NCBI GenBank assembly: GCA_022821085.1 | Contig: JAJEEG010000006.1 | Span: 1,116,001 to 1,180,000, forward strand | Length of the DNA stretch: 64,000 nt | Origin: Candidatus Latescibacterota bacterium | GTDB lineage: Bacteria > JAAXHH01 | Reading direction: 5' to 3' | Shown: piece by piece, positions 26,901-34,229 of the stretch | Layout of the letters: each line of letters opens with the position of its first letter | How positions within the stretch are numbered: position 1 is the stretch's first letter | Position numbers and translations under genes: made by a program | Notes under the pieces: generated by a model | Seen by the model: the letters and a program-made list of their open reading frames with translations, nothing else | Database searches by the model: none | Told to the model about the DNA's origin: nothing

Positions 26901-27349
26901 GCGATGCTGAGGGTACCGCCCGTGTTGGTGTGCATGCCGACCTGCGAAGGTGCGGCGTACCGCTGCAGGTCCCAGTATTCGTCGAGAAAGATCCCCATGT
27001 ATACGCCGACGGGCCGGCCTTCCAGCCTGACAGGGGGGATCCGCGCGTCCTCCAGGGCTTCCCAGGCGAGTTCGAGCAGGATGCGCTGCTGGGGGTCGAT
27101 GTGACGGGCTTCGCGGGGGGAGATGTTGAAGAACGCCGCGTCGAACCGGTCGATTCCGTCGACGAATCCGCCCCATTCGGAAAAATCCCCGCCGTCCGGC
27201 CAAGGTCCCCACAGCGATTTCCGCTCGTCCGGAACTTTACGAATGGCGTCTCCGCCGTTCAGGACGAATTCCCAGAAGGATCGGGGCGACGAGATCTCCC
27301 CGGGAAACCGGCAGGCGATGCCGGTTATGGCGATGGGTTCACCGGACAT
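20945..27349 (-). CDS. Type I polyketide synthase, single module KS-AT-DH-ER-KR-ACP
   Basis: 2,134 residues. Domains in order: ketosynthase (about 5-415; active Cys in DTACSSS near 168, then EAHGTGT and NIGHTEAAAG), acyltransferase (about 560-870; GHSVGE near 668), dehydratase (about 940-1200; catalytic DH dyad in LADHRVLD near 974 and HPGVLDAGLQ), a structural region, enoylreductase (about 1460-1775; ALNFRDVLTALG near 1494, NATGGVG), ketoreductase (about 1798-1985; ITGGAGGVG, B-type LDD, SSAAS, YAAANA) and ACP (phosphopantetheine Ser in LGVDSL near 2092). All reducing domains look complete, so it should make a saturated acyl chain. There is no thioesterase, and no phosphopantetheinyl transferase gene nearby. 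The start overlaps the lipM stop by 11 bp. The KS-AT linker carries a 33-bp tandem repeat. Confidence 0.95.
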   Translation of the reverse strand: MSGEPIAITGIACRFPGEISSPRSFWEFVLNGGDAIRKVPDERKSLWGPWPDGGDFSEWGGFVDGIDRFDAAFFNISPREARHIDPQQRILLELAWEALEDARIPPVRLEGRPVGVYMGIFLDEYWDLQRYAAPSQVGMHTNTGGTLSIAANRISYFLDLKGPSIAVDTACSSSLTAIHLACRDLQAGTCTAALAGGANLLLTPQTTRGFQEAQMLSPDGRCRAFGQGANGYGRSDGAGIVVLKRLSDAVEDGDAVYVVIHGSAINQDGRSRGLTVPGQNAQEAVIEAAARAGGIGAAQLAFVEAHGTGTPTGDPVEALAIGRATGSTGCLIGSVKTNIGHTEAAAGIAGLIKAALALKHGILPPSLHFDQPNPDIPFEKLGLTVVTEPVNLPNPAYAGVNSFGFGGANAHVVLGSLPVPESVGYSTGARTGSDPDTVARPGNGPAGVEEDGSCRLTDRLGSSGQRQSDRLGSSDERQPVECTSDHRTPRILVLSTHSSAALKEKASDTASLLRSHPDAPPGDLEAALALYRSHLDHRLALVFGEPGEAVRNLEEFCAGGIPDRLETGRTGTHATPVVFVFTGMGPQWYGMGQALYDTEPPFREALDEFDRLFTAISGRSLLEMMRNGTTGDRMADVEVAQPANMALQWALAALWRSLGVEPQLVVGHSVGEIVGACVAGALSLEEGVRIIYQRSRLQKEMRGRGEMLAVGVSPDEADKLIEPYKNSLSIAAVNSPVSVTVSGDVAEIERLQTTIDDRHLFCQKLHTEIAYHSGQMDGFHDNFLASLNGLTPSKTRIPLLSTVTGEQVDGTELDADHWWRNIRRPVLFDRIFEQIPGDGDDGEALYIQIGPHPVLSTAIYENLAQVNRPGHALATLRRDRGAWDVLLESMAKCYVHGHDINWERLVVPPRTSIQLPPYPWQKERYWLDGMATHPSKLDSPGGSDGRYLQPLTGRAIESSVDPDSRVWERAISLASHPILADHRVLDRSIMPLAGQIEMLFETLDDAEIPVAFIDLELLHPLLLPETGAHLVQVVRMQNRHTLSSRAASRETGSSWLANMRTERSRMAGMADNIDLEAIRSRCDRRITRRRFYERAAELGFQYGPAFRQVDDVVYADREALVSLASRDEIHEPYRLHPGVLDAGLQALLLLVPDAGPHLPVSVETVVLQRLPDQHEVLFAYARLREPSKDGDFLADVYLVGENGYPAVALEGVALSRASGTGSRRSVTNNPHGLYREEWVADSSWEENPQHGPVSHWLVLSDDHGLGAKLADALARPGVKSEYIGTSGERHVNQIATLADRLGSVECETGSCVGVAGIWTGSGNRQSGRHTGPALECFELVRTVLDNPDLPCRLRLITTGAQSVKVDDRASPALASIWGCGRVAMREHPELKCTLIDLPAVTGGIDAERLAEIVGMDASPGEIALRGSDFFTRRLVPFDLERCKTKTVPVTYYSKTSYVLSQSTPGSIDDLHFITKPESCPGPDEMVIRVLTAALNFRDVLTALGMLKGPARRPPSFGWECVGEVVARGDRVDSVEIGDVVMGMIPDAMAGHVTAKAGLVVRKPEHLGIEEAVTLPVAFLTAYLGLVVRSGVSAGDRVLIHNATGGVGLAALQIACQAKAEVFATAGSVEKRAYLKEMGISHVMDSRSLDFADEIMEMTAGKGMDIVLNTLSGPAMKASLSVLAPQGRFIEIGKTDVLNHGLVNLNHFDHNRSFHPIDLAQFIEEQPDRAGDLLQKIVDMAGDGRIRPLPYQTFPMEQAREAFRIMSQARHTGKLVLVDDGAPIPVSLGDDDPFIRPGGTYLITGGAGGVGRFLTGWLLDRGAGLVVVTGRRAIEEAAPDDDPAGKVRYVQADVTDRKAMERLMGILESGSGPVRGVFHAAGVLDDGILLTQTVDRFRRVLEPKTTGVWMLHELTKDLELDFFVLFSSAASLVGTAGQASYAAANAFLDGLADLRRQEGLPVTTINWGPWEDTGMAADERAVDRLRRQGLRPIQPDEAGALLDQVLRRDVHRVGVIPTTEPAGESLLARLLAPVDRPALVPQSIPPLSKADLNALSSDRLQVYIEEFMNDAISRIVEVDPGSVDPEQTWRSLGVDSLMAVELRNRIEAGLHVSIPVEMLQSEIAINQTIDTLLEG
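25917..25982. repeat. 33-bp tandem duplication in PKS KS-AT linker
   Basis: Units 25917-25949 and 25950-25982 are about 27 of 33 identical, in frame, and give two copies of a DRLGSS-x-x-RQ segment. The surrounding linker is Gly/Pro/Ser-rich. Confidence 0.92.
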
Positions 27350-28181
27350 GGCTCGCGGTCCTTCGAAAGGTCCAGTCGGCGTTTCCGTAACGGGTAAGGG
27401 CCAGCGTCTCGGCAGCTCGCTGCTCCTCCGCGTCCAGCACGTCCATCCGGCCTTCCACGTTCAGGTATTCGAGCATCGAACGGGACAGGCGGTCGGTCCA
27501 TTCCTCGAAGGTTGGCGGATCGGGGATCAATTCGGCTACAGAGATGGTCCGGTGGTTCAGCAACCGGGCGATGGTTTCCCGGCGTTCCGGTTCGTGAGCG
27601 GGCATCAGCAGGGGAAGCCTGCGGTGACCCGGCCCCAGGAGCAGGGATCCGTGCTGCAGCACAACCCCGCGGGATCGGCGCTGTGCGCTGCCGGCCAGTT
27701 TCCGGCCGGCCGCCGTAATCTCGTAACGTCCTGTGGCCGTGAAGCATACGTCGTCGTTACCTCCCGAACCGCAACGCCCTTCCATTGCCGGTTCAGCCGG
27801 TATACCGAAGTGCTTCAGCGTTCCGGCCAGTGCCTCGCTCACCGCGCGGAGCATCACGCCGGACCGGCCTCCCAGCGCGGAATGGGATTCCGGCGCTACC
27901 AGGCTGTACGTCAATTCCTGGTCGTGCAGCACCGCGCGCCCTCCGGTGATCCGGCGGACCAGCTCGACGCCGTAACGTTCGCACTGGCGGGGATCGACTT
28001 CCTTTTCCGCCTCCTGCCCGTATCCGATGGACACGGCGGGCGGACGCCACGAATAGATGCGAAGCACCATCGTCTCCGCGTCGCGCCGGCACGCGTCGCG
28101 CCGGCACGTGTCCAGCAGCACTTCGTCCACGGCCATGTTGTGCGCCGCGGAACATTCGGGCGTGGAGAGTACGCGGATCAT
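27339..28181 (-). CDS. lipM: Lipoate-protein ligase A/octanoyltransferase (LipM-like)
   Basis: 280 residues of the BPL_LplA_LipB fold. The binding motif RRITGGRAVLH is near residue 76, followed by YEITAAGRKLAGSAQRR with the lipoyl-binding Lys, and LQHGSLLL. Such enzymes move octanoyl from acyl-ACP, or ligate lipoate, onto lipoyl domains. Position next to acpP and fab genes favours an octanoyltransferase, but the expected catalytic Cys cannot be fixed without alignment (a CFTATGRYE segment is a candidate). Its start overlaps the rnc stop by 4 bp and its stop overlaps the PKS start. A perfect 15-bp duplication inserts a second CRRDA near residue 26. Confidence 0.82.
   Translation of the reverse strand: MIRVLSTPECSAAHNMAVDEVLLDTCRRDACRRDAETMVLRIYSWRPPAVSIGYGQEAEKEVDPRQCERYGVELVRRITGGRAVLHDQELTYSLVAPESHSALGGRSGVMLRAVSEALAGTLKHFGIPAEPAMEGRCGSGGNDDVCFTATGRYEITAAGRKLAGSAQRRSRGVVLQHGSLLLGPGHRRLPLLMPAHEPERRETIARLLNHRTISVAELIPDPPTFEEWTDRLSRSMLEYLNVEGRMDVLDAEEQRAAETLALTRYGNADWTFRRTASHVR
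28078..28107. repeat. Perfect 15-bp tandem duplication in lipM
   Basis: GCGTCGCGCCGGCAC occurs twice, head to tail, in frame, giving CRRDACRRDA near the N-terminus. The two copies are identical, which suggests recent origin. Confidence 0.95.
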
Positions 28182-29005
28182 GACTGATCGACGTCGCGGT
28201 CGGACTGCAGTTGTTCCACGGCCTGCCGCGCGGCATCCTGTTCCGCGTTCTTCTTACTGGTGCCCGTGCCTTTGCTGACGGGGTTTCCGGCGACGAAGAC
28301 CTCGATAGTGAAGATCTTCTCGTGGTCGGGGCCCACGGCGGAATCGACGCGGTATTCAGGCTGGCCGATGCCTTCGCCCTGCGTGTATTCAAGCAGTGCG
28401 CTCTTGTAGTTCCGTGAGTGATCGATATGGGAGGGGCGTTCCGCGCTTAGTTCCTGCAGCAGGGTACGGTGCAGGAAGCGTCTGACCGGCGGAAGCCCGC
28501 CGTCCAGGTAGATGGCGCCGATGATGGATTCGTAGGCATCGGACAGGATCGAGTGGCGGAAGCGGCCGCCGGATCGGGCTTCACTGGTACTCAGCAGCAC
28601 ATAGCGTCCGAGCTTCATCGCCCGGGCCTGCCGGGCAAGCGCCTTCCGGTTGACCAGCGTGGACCGGAGTTGGGTCAACTGGCCCTCGCGGCGCCCGGGG
28701 TACTTGTGGTAGATAAACTCGCCGACCACGAGATCCAGCACCGCGTCGCCCAGGAACTCCAGCCGTTCGTTGGAGTGGACGCCGGATTGCTCCCGGGAAT
28801 ACACGTAGGAACGGTGCTTGAGCGCCGTGATCAGGTAGTCGAGGTTCTTGAAACGGTAGTTGATGTATTTCTGGACCTGGCTTGCATTCTCCCGTTCAGC
28901 CGCCGTTCGGTTCGCGGCTTGACCGGATGGTCGGCCTTTCAGGTCCGCCAGCAAGGCACTGGCCGCGCGGCGCAGCTTCTGCAGAGTGGAATGCCGTTTT
29001 GGCAC
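28178..29005 (-). CDS. rnc: Ribonuclease III
   Basis: 275 residues. The signature NERLEFLGDAVLDL (about residues 86-99) contains the first catalytic acids, and a second acidic site appears in SDAYESIIGAIYLDGG (about 157-172). A C-terminal double-stranded-RNA-binding domain follows (SALLEYTQGEG through KKNAEQDAARQAVEQL). It processes rRNA precursors and structured mRNAs. The N-terminus is about 40 residues longer than E. coli RNase III and is basic. Position after fabF is typical of many bacteria. Overlaps lipM by 4 bp. Confidence 0.96.
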   Translation of the reverse strand: MPKRHSTLQKLRRAASALLADLKGRPSGQAANRTAAERENASQVQKYINYRFKNLDYLITALKHRSYVYSREQSGVHSNERLEFLGDAVLDLVVGEFIYHKYPGRREGQLTQLRSTLVNRKALARQARAMKLGRYVLLSTSEARSGGRFRHSILSDAYESIIGAIYLDGGLPPVRRFLHRTLLQELSAERPSHIDHSRNYKSALLEYTQGEGIGQPEYRVDSAVGPDHEKIFTIEVFVAGNPVSKGTGTSKKNAEQDAARQAVEQLQSDRDVDQS

Positions 29006-29045
29006 GGTAGTCCCCGAAGCACGTCCGAGGCTTTTCGGAAAGATG

Positions 29046-30287
29046 CTACGCCGTGTATTTCTTAACCACGAGCGTCACGTTATGCCCTCCGAAACCGAAC
29101 GAATTGGTTAAGGCCGCCCTGACTTCCCGGTCCCGGCCCGTGTTGGGGACGTAATCCAGGTCGCAATCGGGATCGGGCTCCTGGTAGTTGATCGTGGGAT
29201 GGACGTAATCGCGGGCGACGGACAGCGTGGTCGCAATAAACTCGACACCGCCGGACGCCCCCAGGAGATGGCCGACAAGCGACTTTGTGGAGCTGATCGC
29301 CAGGCTGTGCGCATGATCCCCGAAGACCTTTTTGATGGCCAGGGTCTCGATGCGGTCGTTAAACGGCGTGGATGTGCCATGGGCGTTGATGTAATCGATA
29401 TTGTCCACGGCCAATCCGGCGTTACCAAGCGCCAGGCTCATGGAACGCGCCGCGCCTTCGCCGGATTCATGGGGTTGGGTGATATGAAAGGCGTCCGCCG
29501 TCGCGGCATATCCCGCCAGTTCGGCGTAGATCGCCGCACCGCGCCGCTCCGCGTGCGACAGGGTCTCGAGGACGACCATGCCCGAGCCTTCACCAAGCAC
29601 GAATCCGTCCCGTTGGGCATCGAAAGGCCTGCTGGCCCGTTCCGGTTCGTCATTTCGCAGGGACAGGGCCCGCATGTTGCTGAACCCGGCCACGGCCATG
29701 GGGGATATGCTGGCCTCCGTGCCGCCGGTGACCATGACGTCCGCGTCCCCGTACTGCAGGATCCTGAACGCGTCACCGATGCCGTGCGCGCCGCTGGAAC
29801 AGGCCGATACCGTGGTGTAGTTGGGCCCTTTCAAGCCATGAATCATAGAGATGTGGCCGGGCGCCATGTCCGCGATCATCATGGGGATGAAAAAGGGGCT
29901 TACACGTCCCGGACCCTTGTTCACCAGGTTGGCATGCTGGTTTTCGAAAGTCCAGATCCCGCCGACGCCCGTACCCATCACTACCCCGATGCGGTCCAGG
30001 TCCTCGGCTTCCAGATCCAACCCGGAGTCGTCGATCGCCATCTGCGCCGCGATCACGGCGTATTGGACGTTCTCGTCCATTCGCCGCACTTCTTTCCGGT
30101 CGATGTAGTCCGCCGCGTTGAAGTCCTTCAGTTCGGCGGCTATTTTCGCCGGAAAGGCGCTCACATCGAATTTCGTTATGGGCCCAACGCCGCTCTGGCC
30201 GGCGCAAAGGGCCTTCCAGTAGGTATCGAGCGTGAGACCCACGGGGCTCAGGACGCCCATACCGGTGACGACAACGCGTTCAGCCAA
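29046..30287 (-). CDS. fabF: Beta-ketoacyl-ACP synthase II
   Basis: 413 residues, KAS II family. Opening VVVTGMGVLSPVG, active-site Cys in VSACSSGAHG near residue 163, His in NAHGTSTPFND near 303 and His in KSLVGHLLGASGGVE near 340, closing NSFGFGGHN. It condenses malonyl-ACP with growing acyl-ACP in dissociated type II fatty acid synthesis. Forms part of the fabD-fabG-acpP-fabF run, and could also supply acyl-ACP primers to the downstream PKS (inference). Confidence 0.97.
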   Translation of the reverse strand: MAERVVVTGMGVLSPVGLTLDTYWKALCAGQSGVGPITKFDVSAFPAKIAAELKDFNAADYIDRKEVRRMDENVQYAVIAAQMAIDDSGLDLEAEDLDRIGVVMGTGVGGIWTFENQHANLVNKGPGRVSPFFIPMMIADMAPGHISMIHGLKGPNYTTVSACSSGAHGIGDAFRILQYGDADVMVTGGTEASISPMAVAGFSNMRALSLRNDEPERASRPFDAQRDGFVLGEGSGMVVLETLSHAERRGAAIYAELAGYAATADAFHITQPHESGEGAARSMSLALGNAGLAVDNIDYINAHGTSTPFNDRIETLAIKKVFGDHAHSLAISSTKSLVGHLLGASGGVEFIATTLSVARDYVHPTINYQEPDPDCDLDYVPNTGRDREVRAALTNSFGFGGHNVTLVVKKYTA

Positions 30288-30320
30288 CCCGACGCCTCCC
30301 GAAATCAGCCGGACGAGTCA

Positions 30321-30378
30321 CCCGGCCTGCCTGGATATCCCGGTTTGCCTGGATTTCCCGGCCTGCCTGGATTTCCCG
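30321..30378. repeat. 18-bp tandem array between acpP and fabF
   Basis: Three units CCCGGNNTGCCTGGATWT (30321-30338, 30339-30356, 30357-30374) and the start of a fourth, in the 126-bp acpP-fabF gap. Confidence 0.93.
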
Positions 30379-30391
30379 GCCGGGCCTTGAT

Positions 30392-30425
30392 ATGAATCAG
30401 CCGTCTAAATGAATCAGCCGTCTAT
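30392..30425. repeat. 17-bp tandem duplication spanning acpP stop
   Basis: ATGAATCAGCCGTCTA-A/T is present at 30392-30408 and 30409-30425, differing only at the last base. The unit includes the final codons and stop (30414-30416) of acpP, so the gene's 3' end is copied downstream. Confidence 0.95.
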
Positions 30426-30644
30426 ATTGGACTGGAGATACTTGATCGCGTCGCCGACCGTGACGATCTTCTCGGCATCCTCGTCAGGGATCTCAAGGTC
30501 GAATTCTTCTTCGAGGGCCATGACGAGTTCGACCGTATCGAGCGAATCGGCGCCCAGGTCGTCGGTGAACGAGGCATTGTCGGTGACCTGGTCACCGTCC
30601 ACACCAAGTTGTTCGGCGATGATCTCCTTCACGCGGTCTTCCAT
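30414..30644 (-). CDS. acpP: Acyl carrier protein
   Basis: 76 residues, acidic, with phosphopantetheine Ser in [10 protein letters not shown] near residue 37. Length and sequence are those of a standard type II fatty-acid ACP. Lies between fabG (47-bp gap) and fabF (126-bp gap, filled with tandem repeats). It carries acyl chains for Fab enzymes and is the probable donor for LipM and perhaps a primer donor for the PKS. Confidence 0.98.
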   Translation of the reverse strand: MEDRVKEIIAEQLGVDGDQVTDNASFTDDLGADSLDTVELVMALEEEFDLEIPDEDAEKIVTVGDAIKYLQSNIDG

Positions 30645-30691
30645 CTTCTACCCTCCTGTACAGATAAATTGTTTAAAACCCGCTGCTTTTC

Positions 30692-31435
30692 TCACATGCC
30701 CATGCCGCCGTCGACGCGCATCACCTGGCCGGTTACGAAAGCGGCGTCGTCGGACGCCAGAAAAGCCGCGATGCCGGCGACGTCGTCGGGTTGTCCGGCC
30801 CGCGAGAGCGGTGTGGCTTCCAGAAACGCGGAACGCACCGTCTCGGGGAGCGCCTCCGTCATGGCCGTTTCGATATATCCCGGGGCGATGGCGTTGACCG
30901 TGATGCCCCTGCTGCCCACCTCTTTCGCCACCGATTTGGTGAAACCGATGATTCCGGCCTTGGAAGCGGCGTAGTTGGCCTGTCCGGGGTTGCCCGTCAG
31001 CCCCACGATCGAGGTCATGTTGATGATCCTGCCGCTTCGCTGCCGCATCATCTGCCGGATTACGGCCTGCGTACAGGCAAACACGCCGCCCAGGTTTACG
31101 TGGATGACCTCGTCCCAGTCATCCTGTTTCATGCGCATCAGGAGCGTATCCCTGACCGTTCCCGCGTTGTTGATCAGGACGTCGATGGACCCATACGTCT
31201 CGACCACGGTGTCGATCAGGTTCTTCACGCTGTCCCGGTCATCGATGCTCAGGGAAACGCCCCGGGCATCGCCGCCCTTGCGGTTCAGCGCGTCGGCGGC
31301 TTCCTGCGCCTTCACCCCGTCTCGGCTGGTCAGGACGATCCTGGCGCCTTCCGCGGCGAAGCGTTCGGCGACGGCGGAACCGATGCCCTGCGCTCCGCCC
31401 GTTACGATGGTGACCTTGTCTTTTAAACCTCGCAA
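30692..31435 (-). CDS. fabG: 3-oxoacyl-ACP reductase
   Basis: 247 residues, SDR family. TGGAQGIG at residues 12-19, NNAGTV near 90, catalytic Ser in MTSIVGLTGN, YAASK near 155-159, and the C-terminal VTGQVMRVDGGMGM typical of FabG. Uses NADPH to reduce beta-ketoacyl-ACP. Located between fabD and acpP, as in the canonical cluster, which supports FabG rather than a generic SDR. Confidence 0.96.
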   Translation of the reverse strand: MRGLKDKVTIVTGGAQGIGSAVAERFAAEGARIVLTSRDGVKAQEAADALNRKGGDARGVSLSIDDRDSVKNLIDTVVETYGSIDVLINNAGTVRDTLLMRMKQDDWDEVIHVNLGGVFACTQAVIRQMMRQRSGRIINMTSIVGLTGNPGQANYAASKAGIIGFTKSVAKEVGSRGITVNAIAPGYIETAMTEALPETVRSAFLEATPLSRAGQPDDVAGIAAFLASDDAAFVTGQVMRVDGGMGM

Positions 31436-31500
31436 ACCTGAAGAACTCCGCGAATGCGTGATCTACCCTGGAACGTTACCGGTCTACCCCGGTTCCAACC

Positions 31501-31562
31501 GTTCTGCCACGGGTCGGCCGTTTCGGTTCAATGTTCTGCCACGGGCCGGCCGATCGTTTCCG
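31501..31562. repeat. About 32-bp imperfect duplication spanning fabD stop
   Basis: GTTCTGCCACGGGYCGGCCG opens both copies (31501 and 31533); similarity weakens after the first 20 bases. The fabD stop (31528-31530) lies at the end of the first copy. Confidence 0.85.
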
Positions 31563-32487
31563 TCACGGCAGTGACGTCATCGAGCCGGTCCGCGTTCAGG
31601 ATGCCGATACCGCGGTGCATCCTCTTCATCAGCCCCGTGAGTACGTTGCCCGGTCCTGATTCCACCACGGTGTCCACGCCGTGATCGGCCAGTGTCTGCA
31701 TTGATTCCGCCCAGCGTACGGGGCGGGTCAGCTGTTCGATCAGCAGGCGGCGGATTTCATCGGGCTCCGTCACGGCCCGGGCGGTCACGTTGGCAACCAC
31801 CGGCGTCTCCGCGCGGGCGAAGGGGGCCTTTTCGATCGCCTCGGCGAGGCCTTGCCGCGCGTATTCCATGAGTTCGGAATGGAAGGCGCCGCTGACCTTG
31901 AGCGGAACGACCCGCTTCGCGCCCGCCGACCGGGCGCTGTCCATCGCACGTTGCACAGCCGGCACCGCGCCCGCGATGACGGTCTGCACCGGTGCGTTGT
32001 AGTTCGCCGGCTGAACGGGCTCGTCTTCCGCGCTGGCGGCCCGGCAGACTTCGTCGATCTCCCGAGGAGACAGGCCGATCACGGCCGCCATGGTTCCCTG
32101 CCGCCGCTGCCCGGCCTCGTGCATCAGCGCACTGCGCAGGCGGACCAGGCGCAACGACTCCTCGAAATCGAGAACGCCGGCCGTAACCAGCGCCGAATAT
32201 TCACCCAGGCTGTGGCCGGCGACGAAATCCGGTTCGATCCCATGCACTCTCAGCAAGGAAGCGACCGCCACACTGTGTACCAGGATGGCCAGTTGCGTGT
32301 AGTTCGTCTGCTGAAGGGTTTCAGGGGGACCGTCGAAGGAGACACCGGCGATATCGGCGCCGGTGATCTCCTGGGCCTGCTGGTAGAGCGATCGGACCTG
32401 CGGATACCGGTCGTGCAGGTCCCGGCCCATGCCGACGTATTGCGAGGCCTGGCCCGGAAACAAGAAAGCGATCCTGGCTTGGGTCAT
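31528..32487 (-). CDS. fabD: Malonyl-CoA:ACP transacylase
   Basis: 319 residues from ATG 32487. The frame is open to 32820, but that part lies over rpmF and is not coding. IAFLFPGQASQYVGMG at the N-terminus, active Ser in VAGHSLGEYSAL near residue 90, and catalytic His in SGAFHSELM near 200. It loads malonyl groups on ACP for fatty acid synthesis. It directly follows rpmF (17-bp gap), where plsX and fabH are usually found. Confidence 0.96.
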   Translation of the reverse strand: MTQARIAFLFPGQASQYVGMGRDLHDRYPQVRSLYQQAQEITGADIAGVSFDGPPETLQQTNYTQLAILVHSVAVASLLRVHGIEPDFVAGHSLGEYSALVTAGVLDFEESLRLVRLRSALMHEAGQRRQGTMAAVIGLSPREIDEVCRAASAEDEPVQPANYNAPVQTVIAGAVPAVQRAMDSARSAGAKRVVPLKVSGAFHSELMEYARQGLAEAIEKAPFARAETPVVANVTARAVTEPDEIRRLLIEQLTRPVRWAESMQTLADHGVDTVVESGPGNVLTGLMKRMHRGIGILNADRLDDVTAVTETIGRPVAEH

Positions 32488-32504
32488 GGGTATCGGCGCC
32501 GAAC

Positions 32505-32687
32505 CTAAATCGCTTCGACTTCCTGGACTTCCCTTCCCTGATAGTATCCGCAGTGGGGGCAAACGCGGTGCGCCCGTTTCTTCTCTCCACAGTGGGAGCA
32601 TTCCACCAGCGTCGGCATCGACAGCACCCAGTGCGTACGGCGCTTGCGACTCCGTGCCCGAGATTGGCGTCGCTTGGGCAGAGCCAT
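32505..32687 (-). CDS. rpmF: Ribosomal protein bL32
   Basis: 60 residues. Basic N-terminus [16 protein letters not shown], then two Cys pairs (CSHC and CPHC) that form the zinc ribbon found in C+ versions of bL32. Starts 3 bp after the yceD stop, the usual arrangement. Confidence 0.97.
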   Translation of the reverse strand: MALPKRRQSRARSRKRRTHWVLSMPTLVECSHCGEKKRAHRVCPHCGYYQGREVQEVEAI

Positions 32688-32690
32688 GTT

Positions 32691-33212
32691 CTAATCCTCC
32701 TTCAACAACGATTTCAAGGTGTGCCAGCGTGGGTCCATCTGCCGCGTACCGCAACTGCAGGCGCCCTCGTTGAGGTTCCTGCCGCAGTCGGGACAGAGGC
32801 CCTTGCATGCTTCGCTGCACAGGGGTTTCATGGGGATATTCAGGTTGACGAGCTCGGCGATGCGCCGACTGAGGTCGATTGTCTTCGCGCTGTAGTCCAG
32901 GATCTCCACGTCGTCCGACTCGGTCAACTCCTCGCCATCGGGTATGGCCCGGTCGGTCTTCTCGTAGAAAGTCGCGATTTCACCGCTGATGATTTCCTCG
33001 ACCTCATCAAGGCACCGGCCGCAGGAGAAAGTCATGGAGACCGCGATGTCGGCCTGCAGCACGAGCGAATTCTCGGAGACGGTCAGCGTACCGTCCACCT
33101 TGACGGGAGAAGCGAAACGGCAGTCCTCGCCCGGAATGAAATCGGCGGCGGGCATGTCTTCCAGGTGGATGGGATGCAGACCTTCGGCCAGATGCTCGAT
33201 CGCTATTTGCAT
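32691..33212 (-). CDS. yceD: YceD/DUF177 family protein
   Basis: 173 residues. DUF177 family members are encoded just upstream of rpmF and influence 23S rRNA accumulation. The central CGRCLDEVEE (near residue 68) and the C-terminal Cys-rich segment CSEACKGLCPDCG with a further CSC are characteristic and may bind zinc. First gene of the yceD-rpmF-fab run. The 147 bp upstream holds no gene. Confidence 0.93.
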   Translation of the reverse strand: MQIAIEHLAEGLHPIHLEDMPAADFIPGEDCRFASPVKVDGTLTVSENSLVLQADIAVSMTFSCGRCLDEVEEIISGEIATFYEKTDRAIPDGEELTESDDVEILDYSAKTIDLSRRIAELVNLNIPMKPLCSEACKGLCPDCGRNLNEGACSCGTRQMDPRWHTLKSLLKED

Positions 33213-33359
33213 ATTGACGGCTTGCTCACGGGACTACGACCACGTTCCACACGCAATTCACACACCACATTCCGGATGCGCCGGGCTTTGCTCCAATCGG
33301 CCGGAAGCCACTAATAATAGGGAGGTTACCCCTGTCATGTCAAGAGTAAAATCCCCGGA

Positions 33360-34229
33360 TCAGGCGAGTGCGGAACGGATCAAATCCACCACGTCGGCCG
33401 ACCGGTCGGCCACCGGTATGCCCGCTTCGTTCAGCGCGCTCACTTTCTCCTCGGCACCGCCCGTCCCTCCCGATATGATCGCGCCGGCGTGCCCCATGCG
33501 CTTGCCGGGGGGCGCCGTGCGGCCCGCGATGAACCCGACCACCGGTTTCTTCATGTGCTGTTGCACGAACTCGGCCGCCCGTTCCTCGTCGGAGCCGCCG
33601 ATCTCGCCGATCATCACCACGGCGTGGGTATCCGGGTCCGCTTCGAAGGCTTCGAGGGCGTCGATGAAACCCGTGCCGATGATCGGATCGCCGCCGATGC
33701 CCAGGCAGGTCGACTGGCCAATGCCCGCAGAGGTCAACTGGTGGACGATCTCGTAGGTCAGCGTCCCGCTGCGGGAGACCACGCCCACGTTTCCGGGCCG
33801 GTGAATGTGACCAGGCATGATGCCCACCTTGGTGACCCCGGGCGTGATGGCGCCGGGGCAGTTCGGTCCGAGGAGCCGTACGCCGGAGCGCTGCAGGACG
33901 GCGTATACCCGGGCCATGTCCAGCGTCGGGATGCCTTCCGTGATGCAGATCACCAGGTCCATTTCGGCGTCGATGGCCTCGTGGATCGCGTCGGCCGCGA
34001 AGGCGGGCCGGACGTAGATGATGGACGTGTTGGCGCCGGTCGCCGAGGCTGCTTGCTCGAGGGTATCGTAGACCGGGATGCCGTCCAGGTCCTGGCCGCC
34101 CTTTCCCGGTGTGACCCCGGACACGACGTTCGTGCCGTAGGCCGCCATCTGGCGCGTGTGGAAGGAACCGTCCCTTCCGGTGATCCCCTGCACGACGACG
34201 CGGGTGTTTGCGTCAACCAGGATGCTCAT
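33360..34229 (-). CDS. sucD: Succinate-CoA ligase alpha subunit
   Basis: 289 residues. N-terminal CoA-binding Rossmann domain ([15 protein letters not shown]) and the phosphohistidine loop [17 protein letters not shown] near residue 245, where the His carries phosphate during ADP or GDP phosphorylation. It overlaps the sucC stop by 4 bp, as is usual for the two-subunit TCA cycle enzyme. Confidence 0.97.
   Translation of the reverse strand: MSILVDANTRVVVQGITGRDGSFHTRQMAAYGTNVVSGVTPGKGGQDLDGIPVYDTLEQAASATGANTSIIYVRPAFAADAIHEAIDAEMDLVICITEGIPTLDMARVYAVLQRSGVRLLGPNCPGAITPGVTKVGIMPGHIHRPGNVGVVSRSGTLTYEIVHQLTSAGIGQSTCLGIGGDPIIGTGFIDALEAFEADPDTHAVVMIGEIGGSDEERAAEFVQQHMKKPVVGFIAGRTAPPGKRMGHAGAIISGGTGGAEEKVSALNEAGIPVADRSADVVDLIRSALA

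Noticed and set aside
32488-32820. N-terminal extension of fabD to an upstream start
   Set aside because: It would overlap all of rpmF; the FabD family begins at the ATG at 32487.
33290-33345. Possible terminator between sucD and yceD
   Set aside because: Only a weak GGG/CCC pairing without a T-run; not supportable.
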